NCBI GenBank assembly: GCA_002371675.1
Contig: DFGE01000022.1
Span: forward strand, 1-64,000
Direction of reading: 5' to 3'
Source: Clostridiales bacterium UBA3758
GTDB taxonomy: Bacteria; Bacillota; Clostridia; Oscillospirales; Oscillospiraceae
Length of the DNA stretch: 64,000 nt
A model generated the notes under the pieces. It did no database searches, was not told the DNA's origin, and was given only the letters and a program-made list of their open reading frames with translations. Numbering within the stretch: position 1 is the first letter of the stretch; every line of letters starts with the position of its first letter. This document shows, one piece after another, positions 8,283 to 17,691 of the stretch. A program made the translations under genes and the position numbers.

Positions 8283-8549
8283 CAAAAAAAGATCCCCTGT
8301 CCAAACGGACAGAGGGCAAAGAATGCGGTACCACCTCTGGTCGCTCTCCCCTCGCGGAAAAGAGCCTTATGAAGTCATTGACTTCCGCGCTGTATCGGGC
8401 GCACCCGTCACAGCCTACGCACGCCCATTGGGGCTTCAGCTGAGCCGCTCCGAACGGTACTTCACGCGCCGATTCTCTCCTTCTTGCACCGAACGAAGGC
8501 TCTCTGTGCAGAATCCGTCACGCTACTTCTGTTCTTCCTCGCGTTTTAC
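8283..8549 (-). promoter_or_regulatory. T-box riboswitch of the tyrS operon
   Basis: On the minus strand the conserved T-box core reads AGAGGTGGTACCGCA at about 8323-8338. It is followed by a terminator stem CCTCTGTCC/GGACAGGGG and seven T residues ending near 8283. Upstream is a structured stem I region of about 170 bases. A candidate specifier TAC (Tyr) lies at 8457-8459 within GAAGTACC. If the codon sat immediately after GAA it would read GTA (Val), but the tyrS context favours Tyr. Uncharged tRNA-Tyr is expected to stabilise the antiterminator. Confidence 0.93.
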
Positions 8550-8555
8550 CCGTGT

Positions 8556-8584
8556 ATTATACTGATTCCACGGCATTCTGTCAA
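8556..8584 (-). promoter_or_regulatory. Sigma-A promoter of the T-box operon
   Basis: Perfect consensus on the minus strand: TTGACA, 17 bases, TATAAT. It lies immediately upstream of the T-box leader. Confidence 0.92.
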
Positions 8585-8665
8585 GCACAAGTCCGGTAAA
8601 TCATTTGTGCACCGTAGCCCGTCTTGCCGGCAGCTCGGAGCAGCGGTAACGGGACGAAATGAAGC

Positions 8666-8707
8666 AAGCTGAAAGCACACGGCCTGCAGGCTGTGTGCTT
8701 TCAGCTT
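8666..8707 (-). terminator. Terminator-like hairpin after recN
   Basis: A 15-base inverted repeat, AAGCTGAAAGCACAC with GTGTGCTTTCAGCTT, around a 12-base loop. It overlaps the recN stop codon. The T tract on the minus strand is weak (TTGCTTCATTT). Confidence 0.6.
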
Positions 8708-10382
8708 AGCTTTCTTTAAAGCGCTCCGCCGCTTCCAGCTGCTCCTCGGCGCTGGCCAGCGTGGTCAACGTAATGTGGTCGCCTCCGTGCAGGCGCGCAA
8801 GCTCATGCTTCCGTCCTTCCCGGTCAAGCGGCCCGATTTCGGTATAGGTACGGCCGGAACGCTCTTCCTTGCTGATGACGTAGTGGCTGTCTGCCATTGC
8901 GGCGATCTGCGGCAGATGCGTGACGCAGAGCACCTGTTTGCCGCGGGAAACCGTATAGAGCTTCTCCCCTACTCGCTGCGCCGCAATACCAGATACGCCC
9001 GTGTCAATCTCGTCGAAGATCATCGTGCCGACTGGATCCTTCTCCGCAAAGACGTTCTTCATGGCAAGCATGATGCGGCTCAGTTCGCCGCCGGAGGCGA
9101 TCTTGCTGATACGGCCCATCTGCTCACCGGTATTGGCCGACATGATGAAGCGCAGATCCTCCGCTCCGTGTTCATCGAAGCCCTGCTCGTTCGTCACAGG
9201 AACGAACTCCACCGCAAACCGAACGGAGGGCATATTGAGCTGCCGAAGCTCGGAGACGATGCGTTTCTGGAGCTGTTCTGCTGCATTCTTGCGCTGCAGA
9301 CTCAGATCGGCGGCTGCTTGGCGGCAGAGCTTCTCCTGCGCGGAGAGCGCCTTGCGCAGTTCCTGCTCGTGCTCGTCCGCAAACTCGATCTGTTCGAGAC
9401 GGTTTCGGCAGTCCTCCAGATAAGCGATCAAAGCATCCTCGTCGCGATTATACTTGCGCTCAAGCTTATTGAGAAGCGCGATCCGCGCCTCAAGCCGGTC
9501 ATACTCTTCCGGAGAAAAATCCATTCCGCGCTGGAAATCTCGCAGGAATTCGGCTGCATCGGTCAGAGAAAAAACCGCGTTTTGGATTGCCTCGGAGGCT
9601 TTGTCGAGCTCGGGGACGATAGCTGCGGCACGGCTGATGTAATAGGCGCTGTTCTGTGCAAGCGTAAGGGCGTTTTCCTCGTCTCCGTCGAGGGAGAGAA
9701 GCGCCTGCTCAAGAGCGTCCGTCAGCTTCTCGAAATTGCGCAGAAGATCGCGGCGGGAGACAAGACCATCTTTCTCGCCCTCCTTGAGCTCTGCGCGCTC
9801 GAGCTCTGCAATAGTATAGCGCAGGCTTTCGCTCAGGCGTTCTTTTTCAGCATCATCCATGCGCATCTGCTCGAGATCGCGCCGGATAGCGCGATACTTT
9901 CGATATTCAGAGGAAAAAGCATCCGTCCAGCTCTCCAAAGAGCCGAAGCGATCCAGATAACGCAGGTGCTGCCGTTCGTCCATGAGCTGGCGGCCGTCGT
10001 TCTGACCGTGGATATCGACCAGAAGGGCGGCAAGCTCTTTCATCTGCGCCGCTGTGACCGGAACGCCGCATACGCGGCAGCTGCTTTTCCCGTCCGCGCC
10101 GATCCTGCGCTGGAGGATCAGTTCGTCTTCCTCGTCGATCTCGTTGGCGCGAAGCCAATCCGAACAGTCAACCCCTTCAAAGACCGCGGTAACAGAACCC
10201 TTCTCCGCGCCGCGGCGCACCAGGTCGCGGCTTACGCGTTCGCCCAGCACAGCCCCGATGGAGTCGATCACGATGGATTTGCCTGCGCCGGTCTCGCCGG
10301 TCAGTACATTGAGGCCTTCGGCAAAGCGAACGTCCGCCCGTTCGATAACGGCGATGTTTTCAATATGCAGTTCGCTGAGCAT
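8706..10382 (-). CDS. recN: DNA repair protein RecN
   Basis: SMC-like ATPase of double-strand-break repair, 558 residues, the usual length. Walker A is GETGAGKS at 29-36. A long central coiled coil occupies about 150-370. The C-terminal signature (KIASGGELSRIMLAMKN) and Walker B (MIFDEIDTGVSG) follow. It is the last gene of the leftward operon that starts with the Asp23 gene, 15 bases after argR, the common argR-recN pair of Firmicutes. Confidence 0.97.
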   Translation of the reverse strand: MLSELHIENIAVIERADVRFAEGLNVLTGETGAGKSIVIDSIGAVLGERVSRDLVRRGAEKGSVTAVFEGVDCSDWLRANEIDEEDELILQRRIGADGKSSCRVCGVPVTAAQMKELAALLVDIHGQNDGRQLMDERQHLRYLDRFGSLESWTDAFSSEYRKYRAIRRDLEQMRMDDAEKERLSESLRYTIAELERAELKEGEKDGLVSRRDLLRNFEKLTDALEQALLSLDGDEENALTLAQNSAYYISRAAAIVPELDKASEAIQNAVFSLTDAAEFLRDFQRGMDFSPEEYDRLEARIALLNKLERKYNRDEDALIAYLEDCRNRLEQIEFADEHEQELRKALSAQEKLCRQAAADLSLQRKNAAEQLQKRIVSELRQLNMPSVRFAVEFVPVTNEQGFDEHGAEDLRFIMSANTGEQMGRISKIASGGELSRIMLAMKNVFAEKDPVGTMIFDEIDTGVSGIAAQRVGEKLYTVSRGKQVLCVTHLPQIAAMADSHYVISKEERSGRTYTEIGPLDREGRKHELARLHGGDHITLTTLASAEEQLEAAERFKES

Positions 10383-10397
10383 GCCCTCACCTACCGG

Positions 10398-10844
10398 TCA
10401 GAAGAGTTCTTTGATTTCACTGTAGAGATGCTCCGCAGCCGCTGTATCCTTGAGCGCCAGGAAGCCTGTGTCGTGCCCGGCGAGCGTACCCACGAGGCCC
10501 TCGACCTTCATGGTTTCGATGGCGCTGCAGGCAGCCGGTGCCAACCCTGGAATCGTCTTGATGATGAGAAGATTCTGCGCGACGTCACAGGAAATGACGC
10601 CCTCCTTGAAGATTTTGCGGAGACGTTGGTCGAAATCGTCGCTCTCCTGCTTCGCTGCAGCATAGCGGTAATTACCGCTGACGCCGAGTTCCTTGACCAA
10701 GTGCATGTCCTTAATATCACGCGAAAGCGTCGCCTGGGTGCTGCAGATCCCGCGCTCTGCAAGAGCCTGAAGAAGCTGCTGCTGTGTTTCGATCTCCCTT
10801 GTGGAAATGATTTCCAGAATAGCGTTCTGTCGTTCGGACTTCAT
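10398..10844 (-). CDS. argR: Arginine repressor ArgR
   Basis: Hexameric arginine-responsive transcription regulator of 148 residues. The N-terminal winged helix has the family motif TQATLSRDIKDMHLVK at about 36-51. The C-terminal oligomerisation and arginine-binding domain contains GTLAGHDTGFLA. It lies between nadK and recN, 26 bases from nadK. Confidence 0.95.
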   Translation of the reverse strand: MKSERQNAILEIISTREIETQQQLLQALAERGICSTQATLSRDIKDMHLVKELGVSGNYRYAAAKQESDDFDQRLRKIFKEGVISCDVAQNLLIIKTIPGLAPAACSAIETMKVEGLVGTLAGHDTGFLALKDTAAAEHLYSEIKELF

Positions 10845-10870
10845 GGTCTCCTCCCGTAATCAATTAATTA

Positions 10871-11716
10871 TCAAGTTAGTTTTTCGTATGCGATTTGATA
10901 AAAACTGCGCAGGCCGAGATCTGCCATCAGGATCTGCAGATTCGATTTCCGGACAGTTATCGTATCCATGTTTTCCAGGTCTATGTTGATGCTGCCGTCC
11001 ACAGAGAGGTAAGCACGCCTCCCGTGTGCCATTTTGAGCTTGACTGAAACAGAACGTCCGGGGGACAGCACGAAGCTCCTCGCGCCGAGCATATGCGCGC
11101 AGATGGGGCTGAGGATGATCGCCTCTGCGCTAGGCTCAACAATGGGTCCTCCGGCAGACATCGAATACCCGGTGGAGCCGGTAGGTGTGGAGAGAATGAT
11201 CCCGTCCCCTGAGAAGGCGGTGATCCCATCTCCGTCACAGGTAGCCGTGAGATAGACGCATTCGCCGTAACCGTGGATCACGACGTCGTTGAGCGCGTGA
11301 TCGGAAAAGATCGCCTCCCCTTCACGCTCCAGCGTCGCCTCAAGCATCATGCGTCTGCTGACACGGTACTCCCCTCTTGCCGCATTGACGATCAGGGGAA
11401 GTTCTTCCTCTTCGAGAGTAGCCAAAAAACCCTTGGTTCCGAGATTCACACCGAGCAGCGGGACAGCCTTCTGACGAAGCATGCGAGCGACAGAAAGAAT
11501 CGTCCCGTCGCCGCCGATCACAACGGCCAGCGAGCATTTGTCGGTTACGCTCTCGATTGAGACCGTCTGCAGATCTGACGGGAGGACGGATGGATCTTCC
11601 TCGGCAAATACAGGGCAGACAACGGTATCAAAACCGGCTTCCTCCAGGAGCTGCTTCGCTCTGCGCGTCGTATTCAGCTCGAGATCCCGATAGGGATTGG
11701 GACACAGTGCGATCAT
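10871..11716 (-). CDS. nadK: NAD kinase
   Basis: Phosphorylates NAD to NADP in the cytoplasm. It has 281 residues with the GGDGT signature at 68-72, LNDVVI, and the glycine-rich TPTGSTGYSMSAGGPIV segment of the family. It starts 9 bases after tlyA ends on the same strand, within the dxs-tlyA-nadK-argR-recN series. Confidence 0.96.
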   Translation of the reverse strand: MIALCPNPYRDLELNTTRRAKQLLEEAGFDTVVCPVFAEEDPSVLPSDLQTVSIESVTDKCSLAVVIGGDGTILSVARMLRQKAVPLLGVNLGTKGFLATLEEEELPLIVNAARGEYRVSRRMMLEATLEREGEAIFSDHALNDVVIHGYGECVYLTATCDGDGITAFSGDGIILSTPTGSTGYSMSAGGPIVEPSAEAIILSPICAHMLGARSFVLSPGRSVSVKLKMAHGRRAYLSVDGSINIDLENMDTITVRKSNLQILMADLGLRSFYQIAYEKLT

Positions 11717-11725
11717 AACGACACC

Positions 11726-12520
11726 TCACAGCGCCTTGTGCGACGCATCGACGATAGCGGAAACATCCGGCGCAGCAGCGTCGTATATTCCGTTTTTCAG
11801 ATGACAGATGTACTCAATATTCCCTTCCGGGCCCTTGATGGGAGAATAATCCAGGCCCATCACGGTAAAGCCCAGCGTAGGTGCAAATTCCAGGATTCCG
11901 TTCACGACGCGCTCATGCACGGCAGGATCCCGAACGACGCCCTTTTTACCGACTTCCTCTCTGCCCGCCTCAAACTGCGGCTTAATAAGGCAGATATAGT
12001 CAGCGTCCGGCTTGAGAAGCTTCTGCACAGCCGGAAGAACCAGCCGGATCGAAATAAAAGAAACGTCCATAACTGCCAGATCCAGCGGCTCCGGGATCTG
12101 TTCCCGGTTCACGTATCGCAGATTCGTGCGCTCCAGATTGACGACACGCGGGTCATTTCGCAGTTTCCAGGCGAGCTGACCGTAACCGACGTCTACGGAA
12201 TACACCTTCGCCGCGCCATGCTGCAGCAGGACGTCCGTAAAGCCGCCCGTAGACGCTCCGCAGTCGATACAAATTTTTCCCACAGGATCGACCGGAAAGA
12301 CCTTCAAAGCCTTGTCCAGCTTATAACCGCCGCGGCTGACAAATGGAAGCGCATCGCCGCGAAGCTCAATCTCCGCCGCGGGATCGACCGCCATGCCGGG
12401 CTTGTCCGCCTTCTGTCCGTTAACATAGACAACACCGCTCATAATTGATGTTCTGGCGCGCTCACGGCTCTCTGTGAGTCCCCGCTCAAATACAAGCTGA
12501 TCGAGACGCTGCTTTTTCAT
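11726..12520 (-). CDS. tlyA: TlyA-family rRNA 2'-O-methyltransferase
   Basis: Protein of 264 residues with an N-terminal S4 RNA-binding domain (about 2-62, RLDQLVFERGLTESRERA) and an FtsJ-like methyltransferase domain. The SAM motif is CIDCGASTGGFTDVLLQ and the following strand is VYSVDVGYGQLAW. Family members methylate 16S/23S rRNA; some are called haemolysins, with no evidence for that here. Its ATG overlaps the dxs stop by 4 bases. Confidence 0.93.
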   Translation of the reverse strand: MKKQRLDQLVFERGLTESRERARTSIMSGVVYVNGQKADKPGMAVDPAAEIELRGDALPFVSRGGYKLDKALKVFPVDPVGKICIDCGASTGGFTDVLLQHGAAKVYSVDVGYGQLAWKLRNDPRVVNLERTNLRYVNREQIPEPLDLAVMDVSFISIRLVLPAVQKLLKPDADYICLIKPQFEAGREEVGKKGVVRDPAVHERVVNGILEFAPTLGFTVMGLDYSPIKGPEGNIEYICHLKNGIYDAAAPDVSAIVDASHKAL

Positions 12521-14379
12521 GTGGTCGCCTCAACACCGCAGAGCTCCAGACCCGCGCGGACCAGGCCTTCCACATCCATGCCGTAATCACGAAGCAGTTC
12601 GGCCCTCGTCCCGCTCTGGACAACGCCCTCTCCGAGGTTCAGCATCCTGGCGGCTTTCAGACAGATACGGTCAATTTCCGCCTGAGCCAACAGCCTTTCC
12701 CCGAGACAGCCGGCCCTGCATGCTTCTTCCGCTGCGAGAAGGCGTCCTGTTTTGCGCAGCGAAGCAAGTGCCCCTTCGGATTTGCTGCCGTCGATACGGT
12801 TGATCTTGATAATCTCAGCCGATACGCCGCGCTCCGCCAGACGTTTCTGCGCTTCGAGCGCCTCGTTGATCATGACGCCGCAGCAGAGAATGCTCAAATC
12901 CTTCCCGTCGCCGATGATCTCTTCCCGGCCGCTTGAGCAGCCCTTGTATTCTCCCTCTCCCCCGCGCGGATAGCGAACGGCGACAGGGCCGTCGATGTGA
13001 AACAGCGCATCCTCGAGCATAGTGTGCAGCTCGGCGAAAGAAGACGGACAAAGCACAGTCATCCAGGGAACAGTGCCAAGATAGGACAAATCAAAAATCC
13101 CGTGGTGCGTTTCACCGTCGCTGCCGACGAGGCCTGCGCGGTCAACGCCGAATACGACATGAAGCTTCTGCAGCGAAACGTCATGGATCAGCATATCATA
13201 TGCGCGCTGAAGGAAGCTTGAATAGACGGCGAAAACCGGAATGAGACCCTGCTTCGCCATACCGGCAGCCATCGCGACCGCGCTCCCTTCGGCAATGCCG
13301 ACGTCGCTGAAGCGCTCTGGAAAGGCCAGACAGAAGCGGTCGAGCCCCGTCCCGGAGGCCATAGCCGCGGTGATCGCGGTAATACGCGGATCGCTGCGCG
13401 CGAACTCGCAGAGCTCCTGTCCGAAGCGATCGGAGAACGCAGCGGGCCCGGGGTTCGGTTCACCGGTCTCTTCATTGAAGGGGCCGACGCCGTGGTAGAG
13501 TTCCGGGTGTTCCTCGGCAAAGGGGTAGCCCTTCCCCTTCTGCGTCAGGACATGGACAATGACAGGTCTTCTCAGCTCTTTGGCCCATCGCAAAATGGAC
13601 TCAAGCGCATGCACGTCATGACCGTCCACAGGCCCCAGATACTCGAAGCCCATGGAGTTGAACATGTTCTCCGGCAGCAGCTTTTTCTTGATCGCCTCTT
13701 TAGCGGCGTGTGTGGTCTCATAAACAAGCGGGAGTTTCCTGAAGGTGCTGCGGTACCAGCGCTTGAAGCTCAAATAACTCGGCTTGACGCGCATTTCCTG
13801 CAGCATACTGGCGAGACCGCCGACATTAGGGTCTATCGACATGTTGTTGTCGTTGAGGATGATGACAAGCGGCTCCCCGCTCGAGGCAGCAGCGGAAAGG
13901 CCCTCATAACAAAGCCCGCCTGTCATAGCGCCGTCGCCGATCAGCGCGGCAACGTCGTAATTCTGATGCTGCAGCGTCCTGGCCTTCGCCATACCGAGCG
14001 CGACCGCAATTGAATTGGAGGCGTGACCGGCGATAAAAGCGTCGTCACAGCTCTCCTTTGGCTTCGGAAAGCCGGAAACCCCGCCGTACTGGCGCAGTGT
14101 GGAGAAGCGATCGCGCCGCCCGGTCAGGATCTTATGGGCGTAGCTCTGATGCCCGACGTCAAAAACGACGCGATCCGAAGCGGTATCGTAAACGCGATGC
14201 AGCGCAACGGTGAGCTCAATCGTGCCCAAATTGGACGCGAGATGCCCGCCGGTCTTTGAAACGGTATGAATGATCAGCTCGCGCAATTCCGCGCAGAGAG
14301 GCTCCAATTCGCTCTCCTGCAGCTTTTTAACGTCAGCTGAACAGTTTATTCTGTCTAATAAGCTCAAACCAAACCCCAT
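12517..14379 (-). CDS. dxs: 1-deoxy-D-xylulose-5-phosphate synthase
   Basis: First enzyme of the MEP isoprenoid pathway, condensing pyruvate and glyceraldehyde-3-phosphate with thiamine diphosphate. It has 620 residues. The cofactor motif is GDGAMTGGLCYEGL followed by NDNNMSI. The transketolase pyrimidine-binding domain contains DVGIAEGSAVAMAAGMA. It sits 12 bases after ispA, linking precursor supply to prenyl diphosphate synthesis. The ATG start has only a weak ribosome-binding site; an in-frame TTG four codons later is possible. Confidence 0.96.
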   Translation of the reverse strand: MGFGLSLLDRINCSADVKKLQESELEPLCAELRELIIHTVSKTGGHLASNLGTIELTVALHRVYDTASDRVVFDVGHQSYAHKILTGRRDRFSTLRQYGGVSGFPKPKESCDDAFIAGHASNSIAVALGMAKARTLQHQNYDVAALIGDGAMTGGLCYEGLSAAASSGEPLVIILNDNNMSIDPNVGGLASMLQEMRVKPSYLSFKRWYRSTFRKLPLVYETTHAAKEAIKKKLLPENMFNSMGFEYLGPVDGHDVHALESILRWAKELRRPVIVHVLTQKGKGYPFAEEHPELYHGVGPFNEETGEPNPGPAAFSDRFGQELCEFARSDPRITAITAAMASGTGLDRFCLAFPERFSDVGIAEGSAVAMAAGMAKQGLIPVFAVYSSFLQRAYDMLIHDVSLQKLHVVFGVDRAGLVGSDGETHHGIFDLSYLGTVPWMTVLCPSSFAELHTMLEDALFHIDGPVAVRYPRGGEGEYKGCSSGREEIIGDGKDLSILCCGVMINEALEAQKRLAERGVSAEIIKINRIDGSKSEGALASLRKTGRLLAAEEACRAGCLGERLLAQAEIDRICLKAARMLNLGEGVVQSGTRAELLRDYGMDVEGLVRAGLELCGVEATT

Positions 14380-14391
14380 TCTGCCTGTACG

Positions 14392-15258
14392 TCAGTTTCT
14401 TCTGCTGGCAAGGGTATCTGCCAGAGAGCAGAGGAAGCCCGTGTCTTCAAACACGCCGCAGATCGCATCTTTTGCGGCCTGAGTCAGGCGGGCGATCATG
14501 CGCTCGCATTTTTCCTCTCCGTACAGAGCCATATACGTGTTTTTCTTTTCCTGCTGATCCGAACCGATGGGCTTGCCAAACTCCGCTTCGGTACTGAGAA
14601 CATCCAGCATGTCGTCCCGGATCTGAAAAGCTGCGCCGAGCGCCGCGCCGAACTGCGCAGCGGAGTCCTCCTGCTGCTCTGTGCCGCCTGCAGCTGCAAC
14701 ACCCATCTGGCAGGCCGCGGTGAGCAGCGCGCCGGTCTTGCGGCTGTTGATCTCATCCAGCTGCTCCTCGGAGAGAATACTCCCCTCCCAGAGCATGTCC
14801 AGATACTGACCGCCGCACATTCCGTCCAGGCCGACTGCGTTGGCAAGATGCTCTGCGCAGCGGGCACGGCGCTCTGCCGAAAGCGTGCTGCGCAAGATCG
14901 TCCCGAAGGCCTCCGCCTGCAGCGCATCTCCCGCGAGGGTGGCGGTGCATTCACCGTAGATCACATGGTTTGTGGGCTTGCCGCGCCGAAGATCGTCATT
15001 ATCCATACAAGGCAGGTCATCATGGATCAGACTGTAAGTGTGAAGCATCTCAATGCCGCAGGCGACGGGCATCGCTGCCTCAATGTCTCCCCCGGCAATA
15101 CGGCAAAACTCCAGAACCAGCATGGGGCGGATTCGTTTGCCGCCGGCGAGAAGACTGTAGCGCATCGATTCCGCGAGTCCGGAGAGAGGATGGCCCTCCA
15201 GCTTCAGACAGGATTCCAATGCGCGATCTATTACTTCTTTATACGCTGCAGCAGTCAT
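14392..15258 (-). CDS. ispA: Polyprenyl synthetase (FPP/GGPP synthase)
   Basis: Trans-prenyltransferase of 288 residues making farnesyl or geranylgeranyl diphosphate. The first aspartate-rich motif is DDLPCMDNDD at about 80-89. The second, FQIRDDMLD, is near residue 210. KRIRP near the N-terminus binds diphosphate. It directly follows xseB and precedes dxs, as in Bacillus and many Clostridia. Confidence 0.94.
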   Translation of the reverse strand: MTAAAYKEVIDRALESCLKLEGHPLSGLAESMRYSLLAGGKRIRPMLVLEFCRIAGGDIEAAMPVACGIEMLHTYSLIHDDLPCMDNDDLRRGKPTNHVIYGECTATLAGDALQAEAFGTILRSTLSAERRARCAEHLANAVGLDGMCGGQYLDMLWEGSILSEEQLDEINSRKTGALLTAACQMGVAAAGGTEQQEDSAAQFGAALGAAFQIRDDMLDVLSTEAEFGKPIGSDQQEKKNTYMALYGEEKCERMIARLTQAAKDAICGVFEDTGFLCSLADTLASRRN

Positions 15259-15489
15259 CTATTCGTCCTCCAGCGGCAGCTCCACAGGCCGCCTGTCTGC
15301 ACCCTTACGGAGCTTCACGACCTGCTGCTCCGCCTCGTCAAGCATCGTGCTGCAGGACGCAAGCAGTCTCGTCCCCTCTTCAAAAAGAGAAAGCGACTCG
15401 TTAAGCGGCAGATCGCCTTTCTCAAGGTGGCGGACGATCTCCTCCAGCCTGGAAATGGCCTGCTCAAAATCAAGCTTTTGTTCCGTCAT
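15259..15489 (-). CDS. xseB: Exodeoxyribonuclease VII small subunit
   Basis: Small helical subunit of exonuclease VII, 76 residues. The conserved core is FEQAISRLEEIVRHLEKGDLPL followed by SLSLFEEG. Start chosen at MTEQKL, with GAGGGAG six bases upstream. It overlaps the 3' end of xseA, so translation is coupled. One base separates its stop from ispA. Confidence 0.95.
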   Translation of the reverse strand: MTEQKLDFEQAISRLEEIVRHLEKGDLPLNESLSLFEEGTRLLASCSTMLDEAEQQVVKLRKGADRRPVELPLEDE

Positions 15490-16699
15490 GCTTTTCTCCC
15501 TCATGAACAGTCGTTACGCGGCAATCGGCGTATCCATCATGCAAAATCAGCTCAAATGGCATCTCGGGCGCGAGCTCGCTGACGGTGCGCAGAACACAAC
15601 CCTTATCATCCTGTGCGATCGCGTAGCCGCGCGTCAGAACACGGATCGGACTCATCGCGTCGAGCGCTGCGGCAGAAGAGACAAAGCGCTGCTTTTTCCC
15701 GCTGAGCTGCCGTTCTTCGGCGGATAGCAGGCGGTCTTGTATCCGTTCAAGATCCAGACGGCGATTGTCGAGCAGGACGCTCGGATCCGTCAGGACGCGC
15801 TTTCTTGCCATCTCGTTCAACTGCTGTCGAAGCAGGGCGATGCGCTTGCGCATGGCCTGCGCGGATCGGATCGAATAGGACGTCAGGGCTTCACGCATTT
15901 CATCTTGATCCGGAACAGCAATCTCCGCTGCATTTGAGGGCGTGGACGCACGACGATCCGCGACATAATCGGAGATCGTAACATCCGGCTCGTGCCCGAC
16001 CGCAGAAATCACAGGAATACGCGAAGCATAGATCGCCCGCGCGACGCGCTCGTCATTGAAAGCCCAAAGGTCCTCGATCGAACCTCCGCCTCGCCCGGTA
16101 ATGATCAGATCGCCCACGTCAAATTCATTGGCATAACGGATCGCTCCGGCTATTTCCGCAGGAGCTTCCGCGCCCTGCACCCGAACCGGGAGCAGCAGAA
16201 TCTTGGCCGCCGGCCATCGGCGGCCAAGAATACGGATCATGTCATGCACGGCGGCGCCGGCAGAGGACGTGATAATAGCGATCCGTTTGGGAATGGCGGG
16301 GATAGGTTTTTTGTGGTCCGCATCGAAAAGGCCTTCCGCAGACAACTTCGCTTTCAGCTGCTCGAAGGCGACCTGCAGATCGCCCGTCCCCTCCGGCATC
16401 AGCGCTGAGCAGTAGAGCTGGTATGCACCGTCGCGCGGATAGACGGTCACACGCCCGAAGGCCGTGACGCACATGCCGCTCTCAGGCCGAAAGCGCAGCC
16501 GGGAGGCATTGGGGCGGAACATCACGCAGCGCAGCGTGCTCTCGCTGTCCTTAAGCGTGAAATAATGGTGCCCTGAGGGGTAGATCTTATAGTTGGAAAG
16601 CTCGCCCCTCACGCATACATCCCCGAGCAGCGGATCACCGTCTAACAGACTCTTGATGCGCTCGTTGAGCTGGGTAACGGAAAGTGTTTCGCGCTCCAT
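15470..16699 (-). CDS. xseA: Exodeoxyribonuclease VII large subunit
   Basis: Catalytic subunit of the single-strand-specific exonuclease VII, 409 residues. The N-terminal OB fold (about 1-100) contains LLGDVCVRGELSN and HHYFTLKD. The catalytic region has ITSSAGAAVHDMI, ITGRGGGSIEDLWAFNDE and SAVGHEPDVTISDYVAD. A coiled-coil C-terminal region follows. It is adjacent to nusB. Confidence 0.96.
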   Translation of the reverse strand: MERETLSVTQLNERIKSLLDGDPLLGDVCVRGELSNYKIYPSGHHYFTLKDSESTLRCVMFRPNASRLRFRPESGMCVTAFGRVTVYPRDGAYQLYCSALMPEGTGDLQVAFEQLKAKLSAEGLFDADHKKPIPAIPKRIAIITSSAGAAVHDMIRILGRRWPAAKILLLPVRVQGAEAPAEIAGAIRYANEFDVGDLIITGRGGGSIEDLWAFNDERVARAIYASRIPVISAVGHEPDVTISDYVADRRASTPSNAAEIAVPDQDEMREALTSYSIRSAQAMRKRIALLRQQLNEMARKRVLTDPSVLLDNRRLDLERIQDRLLSAEERQLSGKKQRFVSSAAALDAMSPIRVLTRGYAIAQDDKGCVLRTVSELAPEMPFELILHDGYADCRVTTVHEGEKHDGTKA

Positions 16700-16700
16700 C

Positions 16701-17156
16701 TCAGGCCTGTGTCTTTCCTTCGCCGCGCATCAGGCCGCCGAGAACACCGTTGACAAAGGCGACCGTGTCGGGATCGTCGTATCCCTTGTCGAGTTCCACT
16801 GCTTCGTTGATAGCAGCGGAGTCTGGAATATCGTCCATAAACTCGATCTCGCATACGGCGCAGCGGAGAATGGCGAGCGCGGTGCGGGAAATGCGGTTGA
16901 GCTTCCAGCCCTTTGCATAGGTCTCAATCAAGCCGTCGATCTCCATGCGGTGTTCGGCGCTCAGCGACAGGAGGCGGCTGATATATGCCATCTGCTCCTC
17001 ATCGGGAAGCTCCGTGCAGACGCCTTCCTCGGTATCCAGCGTCTCGAAGTGCTCGGGATCAAAGTAGCGCTCCAACATCTCCAGCGGCTCCACGCCGGCG
17101 GAAGATGCCGCAAAACAAATCTGAATGGCGAGTTCTCTCGCAGCGCTTCGTTTCAT
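16701..17156 (-). CDS. nusB: Transcription antitermination factor NusB
   Basis: All-helical RNA-binding protein of rRNA antitermination, 151 residues. It starts MKRSAARELAIQICFA and ends with AINEAVELDKGYDDPDTVAFVNGVLGG, split here for length but matching the family C-terminal helix pair. One base separates its stop from xseA. Confidence 0.95.
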   Translation of the reverse strand: MKRSAARELAIQICFAASSAGVEPLEMLERYFDPEHFETLDTEEGVCTELPDEEQMAYISRLLSLSAEHRMEIDGLIETYAKGWKLNRISRTALAILRCAVCEIEFMDDIPDSAAINEAVELDKGYDDPDTVAFVNGVLGGLMRGEGKTQA

Positions 17157-17174
17157 CGGTATCCTCCCAGCAGC

Positions 17175-17537
17175 TTATTTCTCAAAAGCGATGCCGGCCA
17201 CGTGAACGTTGACCTGCAGCTTATCGATGCCGGTTGTTGACTGAAGGACGCTGAGCACCTTGTCCTGCACGGCAGTTGCAACCTTGACAATGTTGCGGCC
17301 ATAGGCAATGGAAAGAATGATGTCTACCACGATAGTCTCATCGACAAACTGGACCTTGACGCCCTTGCTCACGGTTTTGAGACCGATCATTTCCGCGATC
17401 TCAGCACCGGCAGTATTGGACAGCGCGGCGACGCCCTCCACCTCGGATGCAGTATTGCGCACGATGGTGGAGATTACATCCTCCGATATATTGATACTGC
17501 CGGTTTCCACAGAGCAGCTGATGTAGTTTTCGCCCAT
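17175..17537 (-). CDS. Asp23/Gls24 family protein (YqhY-like)
   Basis: Small cytoplasmic or envelope-associated protein of 120 residues. The family core is visible in GSINISEDVISTIV, AASEVEGVAALSNT and VDIILSIAYGRNI. Its location immediately upstream of nusB matches Bacillus yqhY, linked by others to acetyl-CoA carboxylase control; that role here is inference. GGAGG precedes the ATG and a TATAAT lies upstream at about 17566-17571. Confidence 0.9.
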   Translation of the reverse strand: MGENYISCSVETGSINISEDVISTIVRNTASEVEGVAALSNTAGAEIAEMIGLKTVSKGVKVQFVDETIVVDIILSIAYGRNIVKVATAVQDKVLSVLQSTTGIDKLQVNVHVAGIAFEK

Positions 17538-17654
17538 AACGAAGCCTCCACATAAAAATTCATGTTATTATATCACAGGCTTCCGAAAAAGAAAAGGGCT
17601 AATGAATATTTTTGTGTATAGGAATACAACAAGATAGTTAAGGATATAGCAATA

Positions 17655-17682
17655 CCCCGGTTTGGACAGTTCCAAACCGGGG
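17655..17682 (-). terminator. Terminator of the spoIIIA operon
   Basis: A perfect 12-base stem, CCCCGGTTTGGA and TCCAAACCGGGG, with a 4-base loop, just after spoIIIAH. The T tract is short (TATTGCTAT). Confidence 0.75.
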
Positions 17683-17691
17683 CTGAGAAGT

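Noticed and set aside
8775..10859. 694-residue plus-strand frame over recN and argR
   Set aside because: Crosses two well-identified genes on the other strand and has no ribosome-binding site.
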